Shown: positions 8,156-17,576 of the stretch, one piece after another
Position numbering within the stretch: position 1 is the stretch's first letter
Layout of the letters: every line of letters begins with the position of its first letter
NCBI RefSeq assembly: GCF_034929435.1
Contig: NZ_JAYFUM010000001.1
Location: 186,001 to 250,000, forward strand
DNA from: Arcicella rigui
Lineage (GTDB): Bacteria; Bacteroidota; Bacteroidia; Cytophagales; Spirosomataceae
DNA length: 64,000 nt
Reading direction: 5' to 3'
Translations under genes and position numbers: made by a program
Notes under the pieces: generated by a model
Seen by the model: only the letters and a program-made list of their open reading frames with translations
Databases searched by the model: none
What the model was told of the DNA's origin: nothing

Positions 8156-8944
8156 TTAGTTTCCTTTCATTGCCGATAACATACTTCCATAAACATTGTT
8201 TAATGAAGTTAAATTAGTCGTCAATTTCGCTAATTCTTGCTTAAACTGTTGTGTATCCTTACTTGCATCTGCCATGTTTTCCATAGCAACGGTTAAGTTA
8301 CCGTAGAATGCGTTCATTACTTTAAGGTGTTTATTGGTATCTTGTAATTCTAATTCATATACAGCGTTTAATGCACCTAAATTTTGAGTTACTTTTTGGA
8401 ATTGTACACGATATTCTTTTGAATCTTGAGTAACATTTGCCATTTCAGCCACAGCATTTAATGTTACACCGTAAGCTTTGTTGATTTCTGTTAATGTTCC
8501 AGCGGCAACTTTTACATTTTTAGCATATTCACTTGTAGCGATTGTAGCATCGGTAATTGTACCTATTTTAGAAACAGTATCTGTTAATGATTTCATGCCT
8601 TTTCCTAAGTTTTCAAAAACATCAGGAGTAATTTTTGCATTAGCCAACATCTCATCCATCTTAGCTGTAAGACCAACGCCAGCACTTGGTGTTGATACAC
8701 TTCTTTTAGGTAATTCACCTTTATAGTCATTTGCTAATTCAGGATATACTTTTTCCCACTCATAATGCTTTTCTGGTTTTATTGTAATATACAAAAAGCC
8801 GAATAAAATAAAGATACCAGCTTCTGTAAACATCCCCACCATTAACATTTCATTGGCGAAGTTCCAGTGTAAAATTTTAAATAAAGCTCCAACGATAACT
8901 ACTGCTGCTCCAAAGCTGGCGATAATGTTAATAATTCTTTCCAT
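8156..8944 (-). CDS. gldL: GldL, inner-membrane motor component of type IX secretion
   Basis: The 262-residue protein has two membrane helices at the N-terminus: IINIIASFGAAVVIVGALFK and ANEMLMVGMFTEAGIFILFG, whose acidic residue is the kind used for proton flow. A long cytoplasmic helical tail with repeated MANVTQDSKEYRVQFQKVTQ-like and MADASKDTQQFKQELAKLT segments follows. With GldM it makes the proton-driven motor of type IX secretion. It is placed between gldK and gldM, 68 bp before gldM. Confidence 0.95.
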   Translation of the reverse strand: MERIINIIASFGAAVVIVGALFKILHWNFANEMLMVGMFTEAGIFILFGFLYITIKPEKHYEWEKVYPELANDYKGELPKRSVSTPSAGVGLTAKMDEMLANAKITPDVFENLGKGMKSLTDTVSKIGTITDATIATSEYAKNVKVAAGTLTEINKAYGVTLNAVAEMANVTQDSKEYRVQFQKVTQNLGALNAVYELELQDTNKHLKVMNAFYGNLTVAMENMADASKDTQQFKQELAKLTTNLTSLNNVYGSMLSAMKGN

Positions 8945-9021
8945 TTGTTTTTGTAATGATTTTGAGTGTAATGTTAAAGGAGAATGATTTTATGTTTTGG
9001 AATAATTATTATTAAAATGAA

Positions 9022-9060
9022 GCGAGAGAACTTTGTCGTGTTAAGACTGGATTCCCTCGC
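9022..9060 (-). other. intercistronic hairpin between gldK and gldL
   Basis: GCGAGAGAA (9022-9030) faces TTCCCTCGC (9052-9060); in the leftward RNA this gives a 9-bp stem with one G-U pair and a 21-nt loop. There is no T-run after it, so it is more likely an RNA-processing or stability site than a terminator. The function is a guess. Confidence 0.4.
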
Positions 9061-9084
9061 CTACGATTTTTTAAAAGCGATATT

Positions 9085-10227
9085 TTATCTAAATTCTTTA
9101 CCTGATGAGCGACCCAAATGGTTCATTGCGCATCTAAATCCGATATAAGAGCGTTTTTTTGTTTCATATTCATACGAACGTGTACCTGTTTCTAAAAAAT
9201 AGGCAACGTCTTTCCATGAACCACCACGAATTACTTTACGAGGCTCGTCTTTGTCATCATTCATGGTATTTAAGTCCCAAGTGATAGCCACAGCATTATC
9301 TGCATAAGCATCCAGACACCATTCAGCTACGTTACCAGCCATGTTGTAAAGACCGTAATCATTTGGGTTAAACTGGTTAGCAGGAGCAGTGTAAGCATAA
9401 CCATCTGCATCGTAATTTCCTCTGTGAGGTTTGAAGTTCGCTAATAAGCAACCTTTGCCATTAGCTATGTAAGGGTTACCCCAAGGATATTTAGCAGAAG
9501 CTTTGCCACCACGAGCAGCCCATTCCCATTCAGCCTCTGATGGCAAACGGAAACGTGGAGAAAGATACATTCCTTCAGAAATTCTGTAATCGTTATAAGC
9601 CTTTGTTCTCCAATCACAGAAATATCTTGCAGCAATCCAACTTACGCCAACTACTGGATACATATCAAAAGCAGGGCTTGAGAAGTAGTATTCAGTCATA
9701 GGATCTCCGTTGTGATAGGTAAAGTCTTTACTCCATACAGTAGTGTCAGGATAATATTCAGAAAGTACTTTTTCTTCGCCCAAGACAGAAATAGAGTCTG
9801 TAAGCAATACATTAGTAAATTGGCGATACTCATGATTGGTAATCTCTGTATCGTCCATATAAAATTGAACAACAGTTACTCTTTTGTTGAATCCAACAGC
9901 CGTTGAAGCAATATCCTCATCAGCTTGCCCCATCATATATGAGCCAGCAGGGATTAAAACCATTCCCAGTGGAGTAGTCTGTTTCCATCCTTTACGGCTT
10001 GTAGCGGCAATTTCGCCATTAACAATCCCTACGTCTTCTTTTTTGTTGCTTCTACGTTTACTGTTTTTACCCTTTGAAGCTTGTTCAGCACGACCTCTAC
10101 TACTTCTCGATTTCGTACTACTGGTTTTGCCTTTACTGCCACCAGTACTACAACTATCAAGTAATAGCGTAGAAGAAGCCACTAAAAGTAGTAAAAATAT
10201 TTTCCTGTAAATTCCACTGTGGTTCAT
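9085..10227 (-). CDS. gldK: GldK, type IX secretion outer-membrane ring lipoprotein
   Basis: The 380-residue protein has a lipoprotein signal (KIFLLLLVASSTLLLDSC, lipid Cys about 26), a basic Ser/Lys/Arg-rich linker to about residue 75, and a full formylglycine-generating-enzyme-like (SUMF1) domain: TPLGMVLIPAGSYMMGQ, FRLPSEAEWEWAARGG, YGLYNMAGNVAEWCLDAY and RKVIRGGSWKD. In GldK this fold is structural rather than catalytic. With GldN it forms the periplasmic ring under the outer membrane. First of the gldKLMN genes, with porP upstream. Confidence 0.95.
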   Translation of the reverse strand: MNHSGIYRKIFLLLLVASSTLLLDSCSTGGSKGKTSSTKSRSSRGRAEQASKGKNSKRRSNKKEDVGIVNGEIAATSRKGWKQTTPLGMVLIPAGSYMMGQADEDIASTAVGFNKRVTVVQFYMDDTEITNHEYRQFTNVLLTDSISVLGEEKVLSEYYPDTTVWSKDFTYHNGDPMTEYYFSSPAFDMYPVVGVSWIAARYFCDWRTKAYNDYRISEGMYLSPRFRLPSEAEWEWAARGGKASAKYPWGNPYIANGKGCLLANFKPHRGNYDADGYAYTAPANQFNPNDYGLYNMAGNVAEWCLDAYADNAVAITWDLNTMNDDKDEPRKVIRGGSWKDVAYFLETGTRSYEYETKKRSYIGFRCAMNHLGRSSGKEFR

Positions 10228-10444
10228 AGTGTCCTAACTTGTTTTATTGATACCTGTAAATAAAATAAGGTAATTATTTCTTGAAATATAAATTGGCTTC
10301 TAAGAATACTTGCTATGATAAAATGTGATGATTAATTGCTAAAGAAAATCAATTATTGTGGTTTTTATCGAAAATATACGATAATAATTGTTAAATCTTT
10401 TTAAAAACGACATCAATTGTACCAATAGTATAGTAAAACAAAAA

Positions 10445-10452
10445 CAAAGTTA
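10445..10452 (-). promoter_or_regulatory. possible -7 box upstream of gldK
   Basis: The minus strand reads TAACTTTG, a match to TAnnTTTG, about 218 nt before the gldK start. No TTG lies at the right distance, and the leader would be long, so this is weak. Confidence 0.3.
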
Positions 10453-10522
10453 ATATTTTTTTTCTAAGTAAAGCTATTGTCAAATTGTGTTTTGAAAGCT
10501 TCGTATTTTTCTTTGTTTTATT

Positions 10523-11497
10523 TTAGTGTCTAAATCTTGGTGTACGTACTGGCGTCTTTTTACCTCCGAATAATTTAGGAGCAGGAAGTGCATAACTCAA
10601 TAAAATCTCGTGTGAAGTTGGAGCTTTTGCGATATTGCCAACTGTTGTTAAATCTAACGAATATCCCAAACGAAGTGCATTGCCCCTCAACATTGAAATT
10701 CCTGCAATAACAATACCCGCATCATTTAAGCGATAAGTACCACCCAACCAATATTTCTCTGAATAAGTAACGATTGCCCCACCTTCTAAGCTACTTGAAG
10801 TGAAATCACTTCTCCATAATGCTGTTGGGCTTACCTTTACTTCATCAGACAAGTAATAGTCATAACTTGCGGTAATGTTTAATATTTGTTTCAAGGCATA
10901 TTCATTTGTTCTGCTTACGCCAAAACCATATTTGGGTGTATTGGCATGATTCAAGCTAACACCAATCTGATAGTTTTCTGCTTTGTAGAGAAGCCCAAAA
11001 GATAAATCTGGCTTGGTTTCATTGATTGTTTTTGAAACAGCATCTACAATGGGGTCACCACTTTCGCCTGCTCTGAAACGAGAATCAAATGTTTTGGTAT
11101 GAAATCCACCTTTAACCCCTAATGAAATAACTGAACCATTTGATAAACCAATTTGATAGGAATAGGATAGTAACATATTTTGGTAACCGCTTCCAGAAGG
11201 AGTCTTATCATTCAAAAACTGAATACCTAAACCACTGTGAAGTCCATTGAGTGGCAAGGAAGCCGTAAAAATTTGTGTGCCTAATGAACCAGAACCATCA
11301 TAAGTAGTTTGATAGCCCGACCATTGATTACGGTAATGTAACTGGAAACGCATTACTCCATCAGTACCTGCGGCGGCAGGGTTGATGTATAATGGATTAA
11401 ACATATATTGGCTCAATTGTGCGTCTTGTTGCCCAAAAACAGACCAATTTGCTGTTAGCAGTAGAATTATGATAAAAAATTGTAAATTCTTTCGCAT
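10523..11497 (-). CDS. porP: PorP/SprF-family outer-membrane protein
   Basis: The 324-residue protein has a signal peptide (IIILLLTANWSVFGQ) followed by QDAQLSQYMFNPLYINPAAAG, the hallmark start of the PorP/SprF barrel family. The rest is rich in alternating beta strands (LLSYSYQIGLSNGSVISLGV, GLLYKAENYQIGVSLNHA) and ends in a short basic tail. PorP-type proteins bind type IX secretion outer-membrane parts or cargo. Its position just before gldKLMN matches the porPKLMN order of Porphyromonas, which supports a core rather than cargo-specific role. Confidence 0.92.
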   Translation of the reverse strand: MRKNLQFFIIILLLTANWSVFGQQDAQLSQYMFNPLYINPAAAGTDGVMRFQLHYRNQWSGYQTTYDGSGSLGTQIFTASLPLNGLHSGLGIQFLNDKTPSGSGYQNMLLSYSYQIGLSNGSVISLGVKGGFHTKTFDSRFRAGESGDPIVDAVSKTINETKPDLSFGLLYKAENYQIGVSLNHANTPKYGFGVSRTNEYALKQILNITASYDYYLSDEVKVSPTALWRSDFTSSSLEGGAIVTYSEKYWLGGTYRLNDAGIVIAGISMLRGNALRLGYSLDLTTVGNIAKAPTSHEILLSYALPAPKLFGGKKTPVRTPRFRH

Positions 11498-11540
11498 AGT
11501 CGTTTGTTAGTACAGATATGTATAAATGGTACTGGAATTT

Positions 11541-11548
11541 CAAATCTA
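11541..11548 (-). promoter_or_regulatory. probable -7 promoter box for porP
   Basis: The minus strand reads TAGATTTG, an exact TAnnTTTG, 43 nt before the porP start. The nearest minus-strand TTG lies 23 nt further out (11572-11574), wider than the usual 19-21. Confidence 0.5.
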
Positions 11549-11643
11549 AGCAACATTTATTTAATATTCGCCAAAAATATACATCTCAGACATTTCTAAC
11601 GATAATTTATTACTAATTGTTGTAAAGATTGGCTAAAAAAAAG

Positions 11644-11674
11644 ATACCCATGAGCTTTTTGAACTCATGGGTAT
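11644..11674 (-). terminator. terminator of the hemD transcript
   Basis: ATACCCATGAG (11644-11654) pairs with CTCATGGGTAT (11664-11674), loop 9 nt. In the leftward direction it is followed by CTTTTTTTT, a strong U-run, 22 bp after the hemD stop. Confidence 0.9.
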
Positions 11675-11695
11675 ATAAACTTCTTGAAATTATGT

Positions 11696-12487
11696 CTATA
11701 AACTATTTGCCTTTTTGATATAAAGTTCCAATGCACCCGTCATAGATGGAGCATTTGGTAGCGGAGCTTGAATATCCAAAATTAAACCTGCGTCAATAAC
11801 TGCCTTAGCGGTAGTTGGTCCGAAAGCGGCAATACGAGTTTTGTTTTGTTTGAATTCTGGAAAATTCTGAAACAATGATTTAATACCAGACGGACTAAAG
11901 AATGCAATAACATCGTAGAAAACACTTTCTAAATCTGATAAATCAGAAGAAACCGTTTCATACATTACTGCCTCTGTTAGGTGCAAATCGTTTGTACCCA
12001 TAAATTCAGGGATGTCATTACGGCGTTTGTCCGAACAAGGGAATAAAAACTTTTCAGTTTTGTGCTTTTTGATTAACTCCAGTAAGTCAGCAGCAGTCTT
12101 TGTTCCAGTAAATATTTTACGCTTACGAATGGTAATGTATTTCTGTAAATAATTAGCCGTTTGTTCAGTAATACAGAAGTACTTCATATCAACAGGTACT
12201 TCAATACGTGCTTCTTTACAAATACGGAAAAAATGATCTACGGCATTACGGCTTGTAAAAATAATGGCAGTATGATCAAGAATATTAATTTTTTGCTTCC
12301 GAAAGTCCTTAAAAGCAACGCCTTGAATATCAATAAATGGACGAAAATCTACTTTAATGTCGTATCTTCTTTCCAACTCAAAATATGGCGATTTCTCGTC
12401 TGTTGGGCGTGCTTGCGTAACTAAAATGCTGGTTACTTTGGTTAATCTGTCTGGATGTGCGGTTAAAGTTATTTCGCTCATGCTCAA
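11696..12487 (-). CDS. hemD: uroporphyrinogen-III synthase
   Basis: HemD closes and inverts hydroxymethylbilane to uroporphyrinogen III. The 263-residue protein has the bilobed HemD pattern: SILVTQARPTDEKSPYFELE at the N-terminus, AIIFTSRNAVDHFFRICKEA (the ...SxNAV motif, about residues 74-93), then VIAFFSPSGIKSLFQNFPEF and TRIAAFGPTTAKAVIDAGL in the C-terminal lobe. In many Bacteroidota hemD lies next to a DUF4271 gene, as here (91-bp gap). Sequence conservation in this family is low, but the motifs and neighbour agree. Confidence 0.9.
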   Translation of the reverse strand: MSMSEITLTAHPDRLTKVTSILVTQARPTDEKSPYFELERRYDIKVDFRPFIDIQGVAFKDFRKQKINILDHTAIIFTSRNAVDHFFRICKEARIEVPVDMKYFCITEQTANYLQKYITIRKRKIFTGTKTAADLLELIKKHKTEKFLFPCSDKRRNDIPEFMGTNDLHLTEAVMYETVSSDLSDLESVFYDVIAFFSPSGIKSLFQNFPEFKQNKTRIAAFGPTTAKAVIDAGLILDIQAPLPNAPSMTGALELYIKKANSL

Positions 12488-12578
12488 TGCAGTTAAACTT
12501 GATTGGATTAATTTTTGGGCTATTGAAATGAACCAATGAGGGTCATTTATACATTTAAAATGGATTAATTATGCTTCT

Positions 12579-13823
12579 TTAAATGGCAAAACGAATGCCA
12601 ATTATCAGAGGTATTAATTCAACGATGCAAAGGTACGAAAATAAATACAGATTTTTTAATGAGGTCATCTTATTTATCGTAAAGTACAGGAGGGCTAAAC
12701 GACTCACAAAAAATAATGAAATTGGTAAGAACAAGTATTTATCTGCATTTTGAGTTATCTCTGGAATTGAAATTGTGCTGATTGTCAGTAATATAAGTAC
12801 TAATAAAAAAAAGATACTCGACGACTGAATTATTTTAAAAAAATGGACATTAATGATTTTATCAAGCCTGTAAAGATTTGAAAGTACTGCTAATGAAACA
12901 TACTTGAAAATGAATGCTGTAAAAATTATGGCGGTAATTTCTAAAAAGTTGGTTAATAGCGTACCAAAAGTATCGCCGTCTTGAAGAATGTTACTTGCCG
13001 AAAATAAATCTGTGTCGGTATGGCGAATCAACATAAAAATAAAACCCAAAGTGATACTTAGGTTGATAACAAAAAGCAAATTCCCAAAGTCGAAAGGTTT
13101 GTTTACGACAAAAGAATCGTCCCGAATACTTATTGTTAATAAATCTTTAACACTGAAAAATCGCTCAAAAGATTTAGGTTGATAATTATATAAAAACGCA
13201 TAAACACAAGCTAAGAGTAGCAAACCTATCACAAAGAAATTTTGAAAAGGCGAAGCATCACGTGGAATAATTGTAAGGAGTGATTCTGAAAGTTCAATTA
13301 CTTTTTGACTTTTCGAGATTTTATTACCTGTATAAACTAAGATTTCCTCAAGGTTGGTATTTGTGCCATAAATGGTTAAAAACAGTTTTGTTTTTTTATA
13401 GACACTTTGAAGGCTGTCAACATCCAAGACTACCCATTGATTGACAGGAAGTTTTTTCTGAAGAGAAGCGTCAATAAATAAGTAATTCTCTTTGGAAGAA
13501 TAATAAAGGAGCTTGTAGGTTTTGTAGTTTTCAGTATCAAAAAATAAACTGAATGAATTATAATTTTTGTGCTGTTCACGTACATAAGGAACATAGGCTT
13601 TGTAGCGTTCATCAAATACTTGCCAGTCATCTTTATAATCATGCACTAAATAAAAGGCATTGTTTGGACCAACAGTATCTTTGGCTTGAGTACTTTGTGG
13701 AAAGCAATACAAAACACTTGTAACAAGTAGCGTAAACAAGTGTTTTTCTAAACACAAAATCCAGCATGATTTCAAGAACCGTGCTGGATTTTGCTTAACA
13801 ATATTTTGGATGAGAAATTTCAA
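12579..13823 (-). CDS. DUF4271 membrane protein
   Basis: The 414-residue protein has an N-terminal signal or anchor (KHLFTLLVTSVLYCFPQS), about 150 residues predicted to lie outside the cytoplasm (with YLVHDYKDDWQVFDERYKAY), then some six to seven hydrophobic helices from about residue 195 to the end (FFVIGLLLLACVYAFLYNYQ, LLFVINLSITLGFIFMLI, IIFTAFIFKYVSLAVL). This matches the Bacteroidota family DUF4271, usually found just before hemD; a link to haem synthesis is suggested by position only. It may be cotranscribed with sucD (60-bp gap) and hemD. Confidence 0.8.
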   Translation of the reverse strand: MKFLIQNIVKQNPARFLKSCWILCLEKHLFTLLVTSVLYCFPQSTQAKDTVGPNNAFYLVHDYKDDWQVFDERYKAYVPYVREQHKNYNSFSLFFDTENYKTYKLLYYSSKENYLFIDASLQKKLPVNQWVVLDVDSLQSVYKKTKLFLTIYGTNTNLEEILVYTGNKISKSQKVIELSESLLTIIPRDASPFQNFFVIGLLLLACVYAFLYNYQPKSFERFFSVKDLLTISIRDDSFVVNKPFDFGNLLFVINLSITLGFIFMLIRHTDTDLFSASNILQDGDTFGTLLTNFLEITAIIFTAFIFKYVSLAVLSNLYRLDKIINVHFFKIIQSSSIFFLLVLILLTISTISIPEITQNADKYLFLPISLFFVSRLALLYFTINKMTSLKNLYLFSYLCIVELIPLIIGIRFAI

Positions 13824-13882
13824 TTCTTGATAGTTTTGTGCAAAATTAGAAAAAAACCACCAATAATCTATTGAAACTCATA

Positions 13883-14758
13883 CTACAATCCTAATGCTTT
13901 TAACATCGTAGCACCAATGTCAGCCGGAGAGTGTACTACATGGATTCCGCAAGATTCCATAATAGCCATTTTAGCAGCAGCAGTATCGTCTGCACCACCG
14001 ATGATAGCACCAGCATGACCCATTCTACGACCTTTTGGTGCAGTTTGACCAGCGATGAAACCAACTACTGGTTTTCTGTTACCGTCAGCTTTAATCCACT
14101 GAGCAGCCTCAGCTTCCATACCGCCACCGATTTCACCAATCATTACAATACCTTCAGTTTCTGGGTCGTTCATCAACAATTCAACTGCTTCTTTAGTAGT
14201 TGTTCCGATGATAGGGTCTCCACCGATACCAATCGCAGTAGTTTGTCCTAAACCAGCTTTTGTTAATTGGTCAACGGCTTCGTAGGTTAAAGTACCTGAT
14301 TTTGATACGATACCAATTTTACCTTGTGTGAAAATAAATCCTGGCATGATACCTACTTTACATTCGCCAGCAGTCATTACACCTGGGCAGTTTGGCCCAA
14401 TTAAACGACAATCTTTATTCTGAATGTATTCCTTAGCATAAATCATGTCTTTGGTTGGAATACCTTCTGTGATACAAATAATCACTTTGATACCTGCATC
14501 AGCAGCTTCCATAATTGCATCAGCAGCAAAAGCAGGTGGTACAAAAATGATTGAAGTATCAGCTCCTGCTTTTTCTACTGCTTCTGCAACAGTATTAAAA
14601 ACTGGACGGTCGAGATGGGTTGAACCACCTTTTCCTGGTGTTACACCACCAACTACATTAGTACCATATTCGATCATTTGCTGAGCGTGGAATGAACCTT
14701 CAGACCCAGTAAAGCCTTGTACGATTATTTTTGAGTTTTTGTTAACAAGTACACTCAT
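13883..14758 (-). CDS. sucD: succinate-CoA ligase, ADP-forming, alpha subunit
   Basis: The 291-residue alpha subunit makes succinate plus ATP/GTP from succinyl-CoA in the TCA cycle, with the SucC beta subunit, which is not in this window. The CoA-binding fold is seen in IIVQGFTGSEGSFHAQQMIEYG, the middle in GPNCPGVMTAGECKVGIMPG, and the phosphorylated His in GRRMGHAGAIIGG (about residue 246). Length is standard. It is first of a possible three-gene run with DUF4271 and hemD. Confidence 0.97.
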   Translation of the reverse strand: MSVLVNKNSKIIVQGFTGSEGSFHAQQMIEYGTNVVGGVTPGKGGSTHLDRPVFNTVAEAVEKAGADTSIIFVPPAFAADAIMEAADAGIKVIICITEGIPTKDMIYAKEYIQNKDCRLIGPNCPGVMTAGECKVGIMPGFIFTQGKIGIVSKSGTLTYEAVDQLTKAGLGQTTAIGIGGDPIIGTTTKEAVELLMNDPETEGIVMIGEIGGGMEAEAAQWIKADGNRKPVVGFIAGQTAPKGRRMGHAGAIIGGADDTAAAKMAIMESCGIHVVHSPADIGATMLKALGL

Positions 14759-15294
14759 TTCAGATAAATATTTGGTTTGTAAAAATCAGTTTTTTTGTGA
14801 AATTACTATATTTAATAGTAATCAAAGTTATAAAAATACAGTACTTCCTTAAATTTATCGTAAAGGTATAGTTTGCAAGGCAAAGGACAAAAAGGAATTT
14901 AGAGATTGAGTACTTTACTTATTTGGTTTTAGTTTTAAATATTTGATAATCAATTGTTTAAATGTATTTCTATTTGTGGAAATATAGTATAGATGGATTG
15001 TTTTACGTATTTTTATTTAGCAAATTAATTCGATAAGCTCGTATGGCTATTCAGAGCTATCAAGATAAAATCTGTTTATTCAGTTTCAATCCATTTGAAT
15101 TTTTACTGAATCTGTGTCTCAAAAATTAAATCATTTAAGTACTCATTTGTTCGTAATCGTACAAAAAGTGTTCGTTTTCGGACAATTGCCTTTCTGGACA
15201 GATTGCCTAAGTGTCTCATAACTAAGTGTTTGATTTTTTTGGTTTTGTTTTTGTCATTTCTATTATTCAAAAAACTTTCCCTCAATCTATTGAT
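14759..15294. other. 536-bp divergent intergenic region
   Basis: The region lies between leftward sucD and the rightward ABC ATPase gene. It contains a sucD promoter candidate (minus-strand TAACTTTG at 14823-14830) and otherwise AT-rich DNA with no clear repeat or conserved open frame. A 60-codon minus-strand frame at 15103-15285 looks spurious. Confidence 0.4.
14823..14853 (-). promoter_or_regulatory. probable promoter for sucD
   Basis: The minus strand reads TAACTTTG at 14823-14830 (TAnnTTTG) with TTTA 19 nt further upstream at 14850-14853, a near match to the -33 element. The -7 box lies 64 nt before the sucD ATG. Confidence 0.5.
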
Positions 15295-15957
15295 ATGTTA
15301 GAACTCAATAATATTTTTCGTTGGTATAATTCAGGAGCAAATCGTGCTTTTGTGTTAAGAGACATCAGTCTTTCGATTCAGCAAGGTGAATTTGTCTCTA
15401 TTATGGGGCCGTCGGGTTCGGGTAAATCTACGCTTTTGCATATTTTGGGCATGATGGATGAGCCTAATGAAGGTACTTATACATTTATGGGTGAAAATGT
15501 ATTGAAAATTAAAGAGAAGCAAAGGGCAGAATTATATAAGAAACATATCGGTTTTGTGTTTCAGGCTTATCATTTAATTGATGAACTGACGGTCTATGAA
15601 AATATCGAAACGCCTCTACTTTATCACGGTTTTAGTTCGTCCGAACGGAAATCTATGGTGGCTGATATTTTGGATAGATTCAATATTGTAGGGAAGAAGG
15701 ATTTGTTTCCCAACCAACTTTCTGGCGGACAACAACAGTTAGTAGGTATTGCTCGTGCCATTATCACAAAACCTAATTTGATTTTGGCAGATGAACCAAC
15801 GGGTAATTTGAATTCAAAACAAGGACAGGAAATTATGGAATTGTTTAAGACATTGAACGAAGAAGGCGTAACCATTATACAAGTAACTCACTCTGAAAAA
15901 AATGCTACTTATGGAAGCAGAATCATTGAGTTGTTGGATGGGCGTATCGAAAAATAA
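15295..15957 (+). CDS. ABC transporter ATP-binding protein, MacB/LolD type
   Basis: The 220-residue ATPase has Walker A GPSGSGKST (about residues 38-46), Q-loop in HIGFVFQAYHLIDELTVYEN, the signature LSGGQQQLVGIARAI (about 142-156), Walker B LILADEPTGNL and H-loop VTHSEKN. The LIDELTVYENIETPL stretch is typical of the LolD/MacB/FtsE group, which drives lipoprotein release or extrusion through partner permeases. No permease gene is adjacent, so its partner is unknown. I chose the ATG at 15295, where the family begins (MLELNNI); an upstream in-frame ATG at 15226 adds 23 residues without similarity. Confidence 0.9.
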   Translation: MLELNNIFRWYNSGANRAFVLRDISLSIQQGEFVSIMGPSGSGKSTLLHILGMMDEPNEGTYTFMGENVLKIKEKQRAELYKKHIGFVFQAYHLIDELTVYENIETPLLYHGFSSSERKSMVADILDRFNIVGKKDLFPNQLSGGQQQLVGIARAIITKPNLILADEPTGNLNSKQGQEIMELFKTLNEEGVTIIQVTHSEKNATYGSRIIELLDGRIEK

Positions 15958-15982
15958 TAAATATAGTTTTGGTTTAAGTTTT

Positions 15983-16017
15983 AGTCGCTCATCGAATTTC
16001 GATGAGCGACTTTTTTA
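15983..16017. terminator. bidirectional terminator
   Basis: AGTCGCTCATCGA (15983-15995) pairs perfectly with TCGATGAGCGACT (15999-16011) and is followed by a T-run. It sits between the converging ABC ATPase and aspartyl protease genes. Confidence 0.92.
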
Positions 16018-17355
16018 TATTAATCTTTTTAAATTAACCGTCGTAATAATTACCTCTTTTCCTCTTTTTACTACCAAATTAATCGGTTTTCCTTCGCCTT
16101 TTTGAAAGAGTTTATAGATTTCACTGATAGAAATTTCTTTTGAAGAACGATTATTGATGAATATTACTTTGTCGCCTTGTTGAAGCCCAGCATCCTGAGC
16201 AGGTGAATTTTCAATGATTCTTTCAATCAGAAAATCGTGGTAATCTGCTCCGCCTGCCATCAATTCCATACCACTCATATTGTGTTCAAACGGCTCTTTC
16301 ATCTTTTTGTTGATAGGTTTCAAAACCACATAATTATCGTGGTAATTGAAAGTAACCTTGAATCTCCTCAGAAATTCGCAACCAATATTTCCTTGTCGTT
16401 CAGCATAAATAGTAGGTCTTAAACGATAAGACGAACTATCGGGAAATGATGCTACGACGTTATTTAATTCAAATTTGCCAAATCTTAATTTGGGTATTCG
16501 CCCAAGATTGCCATTGATAATGCCACTCAAGCCTCTTCCAAGTTGAGCTTTAATTAGTTTACTTGGCAATTGAATGTTATATTTTTTGTTGGCTTCGATA
16601 GAAATTGCGTGTCCAGCACCAGTATCTAAAAGTACTTTCATCGGAACACTTTTTTCGCCATTCACTAATTCAACAGCCGATAAGTAGGGTTTATTTTCTT
16701 CTATCGAAATCGGAAAACGTTCACCTTTTGAAGGCTTGTACTTATAGTGTTCAGGATTTTCGAGAATTAATTCATTCATCAGAAAATCAATAGTTACCAC
16801 AAAACGATTGAATAAATCATACCCAATAATTCCATGAATGGGCTTGCCGACAAACTCGCTTAGTTTTAGAAAATCATTTTTCAAAACCACAATGTTTTGT
16901 CGATAACCAATCATCGCCTCCATTCTTATGGTATTATCTAATACGATTCCGGCCTCAATATCTTCGCCAATGCCTGCACCTGCAATTTTTACATTTCTGC
17001 TAAATTTCATATTGAGGGCTTTGGCAATCTTGGGGTCGGTAAGTAAAACGCTACTAACACCAGTATCCAAAATGAAACGTAAAGTATCAGAATTATTGAT
17101 TTTGAGGGGTATAATCACTAAATTCGCATGAAGTTCAAAAGGAATGCGAGTGAGTTTCCGCTTTTTTATTAGCTGAAATCCAAATTTTTCTTCTTCTATG
17201 GGTTTTACTTTTATCTTTTTAGAAGAAGAATATTTCAAAGTATTTTCTGGAGAAATACTAACGATAGCTTGTTCAGATGCACTCAAAGATTCTTGGCAAT
17301 ACCCTGTCAGTGGTAAAGTGCTGAACAATAATATTTTAGGCCAAAAGAGTTTCAT
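16015..17355 (-). CDS. retropepsin-like aspartyl protease with C-terminal PDZ domain
   Basis: The 446-residue exported protein has a signal peptide (MKLFWPKILLFSTLPLTGYC) and two retropepsin-like halves, each with a catalytic-type motif: FILDTGVSSVLLT (about residue 92) and VLLDTGAGHAIS (about 241). A PDZ domain follows at about 370-445 (DFLIERIIENSPAQDAGLQQ, GDKVIFINN). Such two-half aspartyl proteases with PDZ occur widely in Bacteroidota; the substrate is not known. It probably acts in the periplasm or at the cell surface. The gene stands alone. Confidence 0.85.
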   Translation of the reverse strand: MKLFWPKILLFSTLPLTGYCQESLSASEQAIVSISPENTLKYSSSKKIKVKPIEEEKFGFQLIKKRKLTRIPFELHANLVIIPLKINNSDTLRFILDTGVSSVLLTDPKIAKALNMKFSRNVKIAGAGIGEDIEAGIVLDNTIRMEAMIGYRQNIVVLKNDFLKLSEFVGKPIHGIIGYDLFNRFVVTIDFLMNELILENPEHYKYKPSKGERFPISIEENKPYLSAVELVNGEKSVPMKVLLDTGAGHAISIEANKKYNIQLPSKLIKAQLGRGLSGIINGNLGRIPKLRFGKFELNNVVASFPDSSSYRLRPTIYAERQGNIGCEFLRRFKVTFNYHDNYVVLKPINKKMKEPFEHNMSGMELMAGGADYHDFLIERIIENSPAQDAGLQQGDKVIFINNRSSKEISISEIYKLFQKGEGKPINLVVKRGKEVIITTVNLKRLI

Positions 17356-17576
17356 GGTATGATAAGAGATTTCTTACTCTAATGTAGTGTAAAAATTATC
17401 ATTTTCCAAAGAAATACTATTAAAATGTTAATGTTTGTTCGTGAAAAAGTACAGATTTTAGCAAATGTTAAAGTTCTCGAAAGCATTAATCGCTTTAGAA
17501 TAAGTAGTGGAAAGTAGGAGGGAAGTTTTTTTAGCAAATTATCTAAAAATATCAATAATAATTAATCAAAAAATCA

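Noticed and set aside
9022..9060. Terminator inside the gldK-gldL interval
   Set aside because: There is no U-run after the stem and the gldKLMN genes need balanced expression, so it is listed only as a hairpin.
15226..15294. Longer N-terminus for the ABC ATPase
   Set aside because: The extra residues (MFDFFGFVFVISII...) resemble a membrane helix by chance; family members start at the second ATG.
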